The notes beneath the pieces were generated by a model, which saw only the letters and a list, made by a program, of their open reading frames with translations, was not told the DNA's origin and did not search any database. Positions 6,799-7,284 of a DNA stretch of 7,284 nucleotides are shown here, piece after piece. The stretch lies in the NCBI GenBank assembly GCA_023416335.1, contig JAEZHY010000244.1:1-7284 (forward strand). The letters run 5' to 3'. The stretch is from Pseudomonadota bacterium (GTDB taxonomy: Bacteria > Desulfobacterota > Syntrophobacteria > Syntrophobacterales > Syntrophobacteraceae). Each line of letters begins with the position of its first letter. The first letter of the stretch is position 1. A program made the position numbers and the translations under genes.

Positions 6799-7284
6799 TT
6801 GAACAGTCCAAAGCGCTCAACAACGGAAAATAATCTCGAGAAATACTGGGAAACGGTCGTTAGCAACATCAAAGATGGCGTGATGATCGTTGATACAGAT
6901 GGCTATATCGCATCGGTCAATCATGCAATGGAGCAAATCACCGGATATACTAAGGAAGAACTGATCGGGCAGAAATGCTCGATCCTCAACTGCAGTCTCT
7001 TCAACCTCGCGCGCGGACAGGGCGGGAAACACTGGTGCGTCCTTTTCAGAACCGGGAACCTGGATCTGCGGCGCTGTACCATTATGAGGAAAAACGGCTC
7101 TTTCGTGCAGGTTTTGAAGAACGCGTCCCGGCTTGAAGACGATCATGGCAGGATTATCGGGGGAGTTGAAACGATCACCGATATAACGGATATAGTCCAG
7201 AACGATCAAAAGATTGCGGAATTTCAACGCCAGCTTCACCCGGAAGGTTCTTTTCAGGGAATCGTCGGCACCTCTCCTGCCATG
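6799..7284 (+). CDS. Sigma-54-dependent activator with N-terminal PAS domain (3' end cut by window)
   Basis: Only the first 162 codons are in the window; the frame is open to the last base. Residues about 14-133 form a PAS domain: W17-ETVVSNIKDGVMIVD, then VNHAMEQITGYTKEELIG, and a closing RIIGGVETITDIT typical of PAS ends. Residues 134-147 look like a short helical linker. F152-QGIVGTSPAM is the start of the sigma-54 interaction AAA+ domain (family pattern F-x-G-I-V/I-G-x-S-xx-M), so the ATPase core and a helix-turn-helix should follow outside the window. The PAS core holds four cysteines (60, 65, 80, 93), spaced C-x4-C-x14-C-x12-C, which may bind metal, an Fe-S cluster or sense redox state. 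The TTG start has a good AGGTGA site. It is divergent from the hdr genes, whose upstream region carries a sigma-54 promoter, so it probably controls them. Confidence 0.9.
   Translation, partial: MNSPKRSTTENNLEKYWETVVSNIKDGVMIVDTDGYIASVNHAMEQITGYTKEELIGQKCSILNCSLFNLARGQGGKHWCVLFRTGNLDLRRCTIMRKNGSFVQVLKNASRLEDDHGRIIGGVETITDITDIVQNDQKIAEFQRQLHPEGSFQGIVGTSPAM

Noticed and set aside
6817..7239. 140-codon open frame on the minus strand
   Set aside because: It is the antisense shadow of the PAS domain on the plus strand, which shows clear PAS and AAA+ motifs and its own ribosome site.

Overview
The window suggests a strictly anaerobic bacterium of the sulfate-reducing or syntrophic deltaproteobacterial (Desulfobacterota) type. 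This is an inference from gene content: a heterodisulfide-reductase-like (Hdr) electron-transfer pair, an HdrA that uses selenocysteine, and a PAS/sigma-54 activator. No ribosomal or other strong phylogenetic marker is present.

All complete genes lie on the minus strand, in the order HdrD-like protein (6173-4857), giant HdrA-like flavoprotein (4581-1558), two small unknown genes (1468-1175 and 1178-897) and clpP (858-253), followed by a good intrinsic terminator (130-93). At the right edge a sigma-54-dependent activator starts on the plus strand (6799) and runs off the window. The 625-base gap between the divergent activator and hdrD-like gene holds a full-consensus sigma-54 (-24/-12) promoter facing the Hdr genes. 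Dyad and tandem repeats beside the activator start are well placed to be its binding sites.

The main finding is that hdrA is not broken. Its frame is interrupted once, by a UGA at 4392-4390, exactly where HdrA families carry a conserved cysteine (motif around FPTNDC-A-M-[UGA]). The same frame continues for another 943 codons. A 7-bp stem with a GAGGUC loop begins 15 bases after the UGA, as expected for a bacterial SECIS element. The full product is 1007 residues with a CxxU motif. An automatic annotation would give a 63-residue orphan plus a 926-residue protein falsely started at a TTG.

The HdrA product is a double-headed flavoprotein: FAD domain with Sec and an inserted 2x[4Fe-4S] ferredoxin, then an HdrA N-terminal-type Cys domain, a second FAD domain without the Cys/Sec motif, and a C-terminal 2x[4Fe-4S] ferredoxin. 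With the HdrC-HdrB fusion upstream, the pair resembles the D-E pair of the class II benzoyl-CoA reductase (Bam) complexes or other flavin-based bifurcating Hdr modules. No hydrogenase, MvhD, NuoF-like or BamB subunit is in view, so the electron donor and acceptor are unknown.

The leader of hdrA (4856-4582) can form two strong, mutually exclusive hairpins just before its ribosome site. This could set the ratio or timing of HdrA relative to HdrD.
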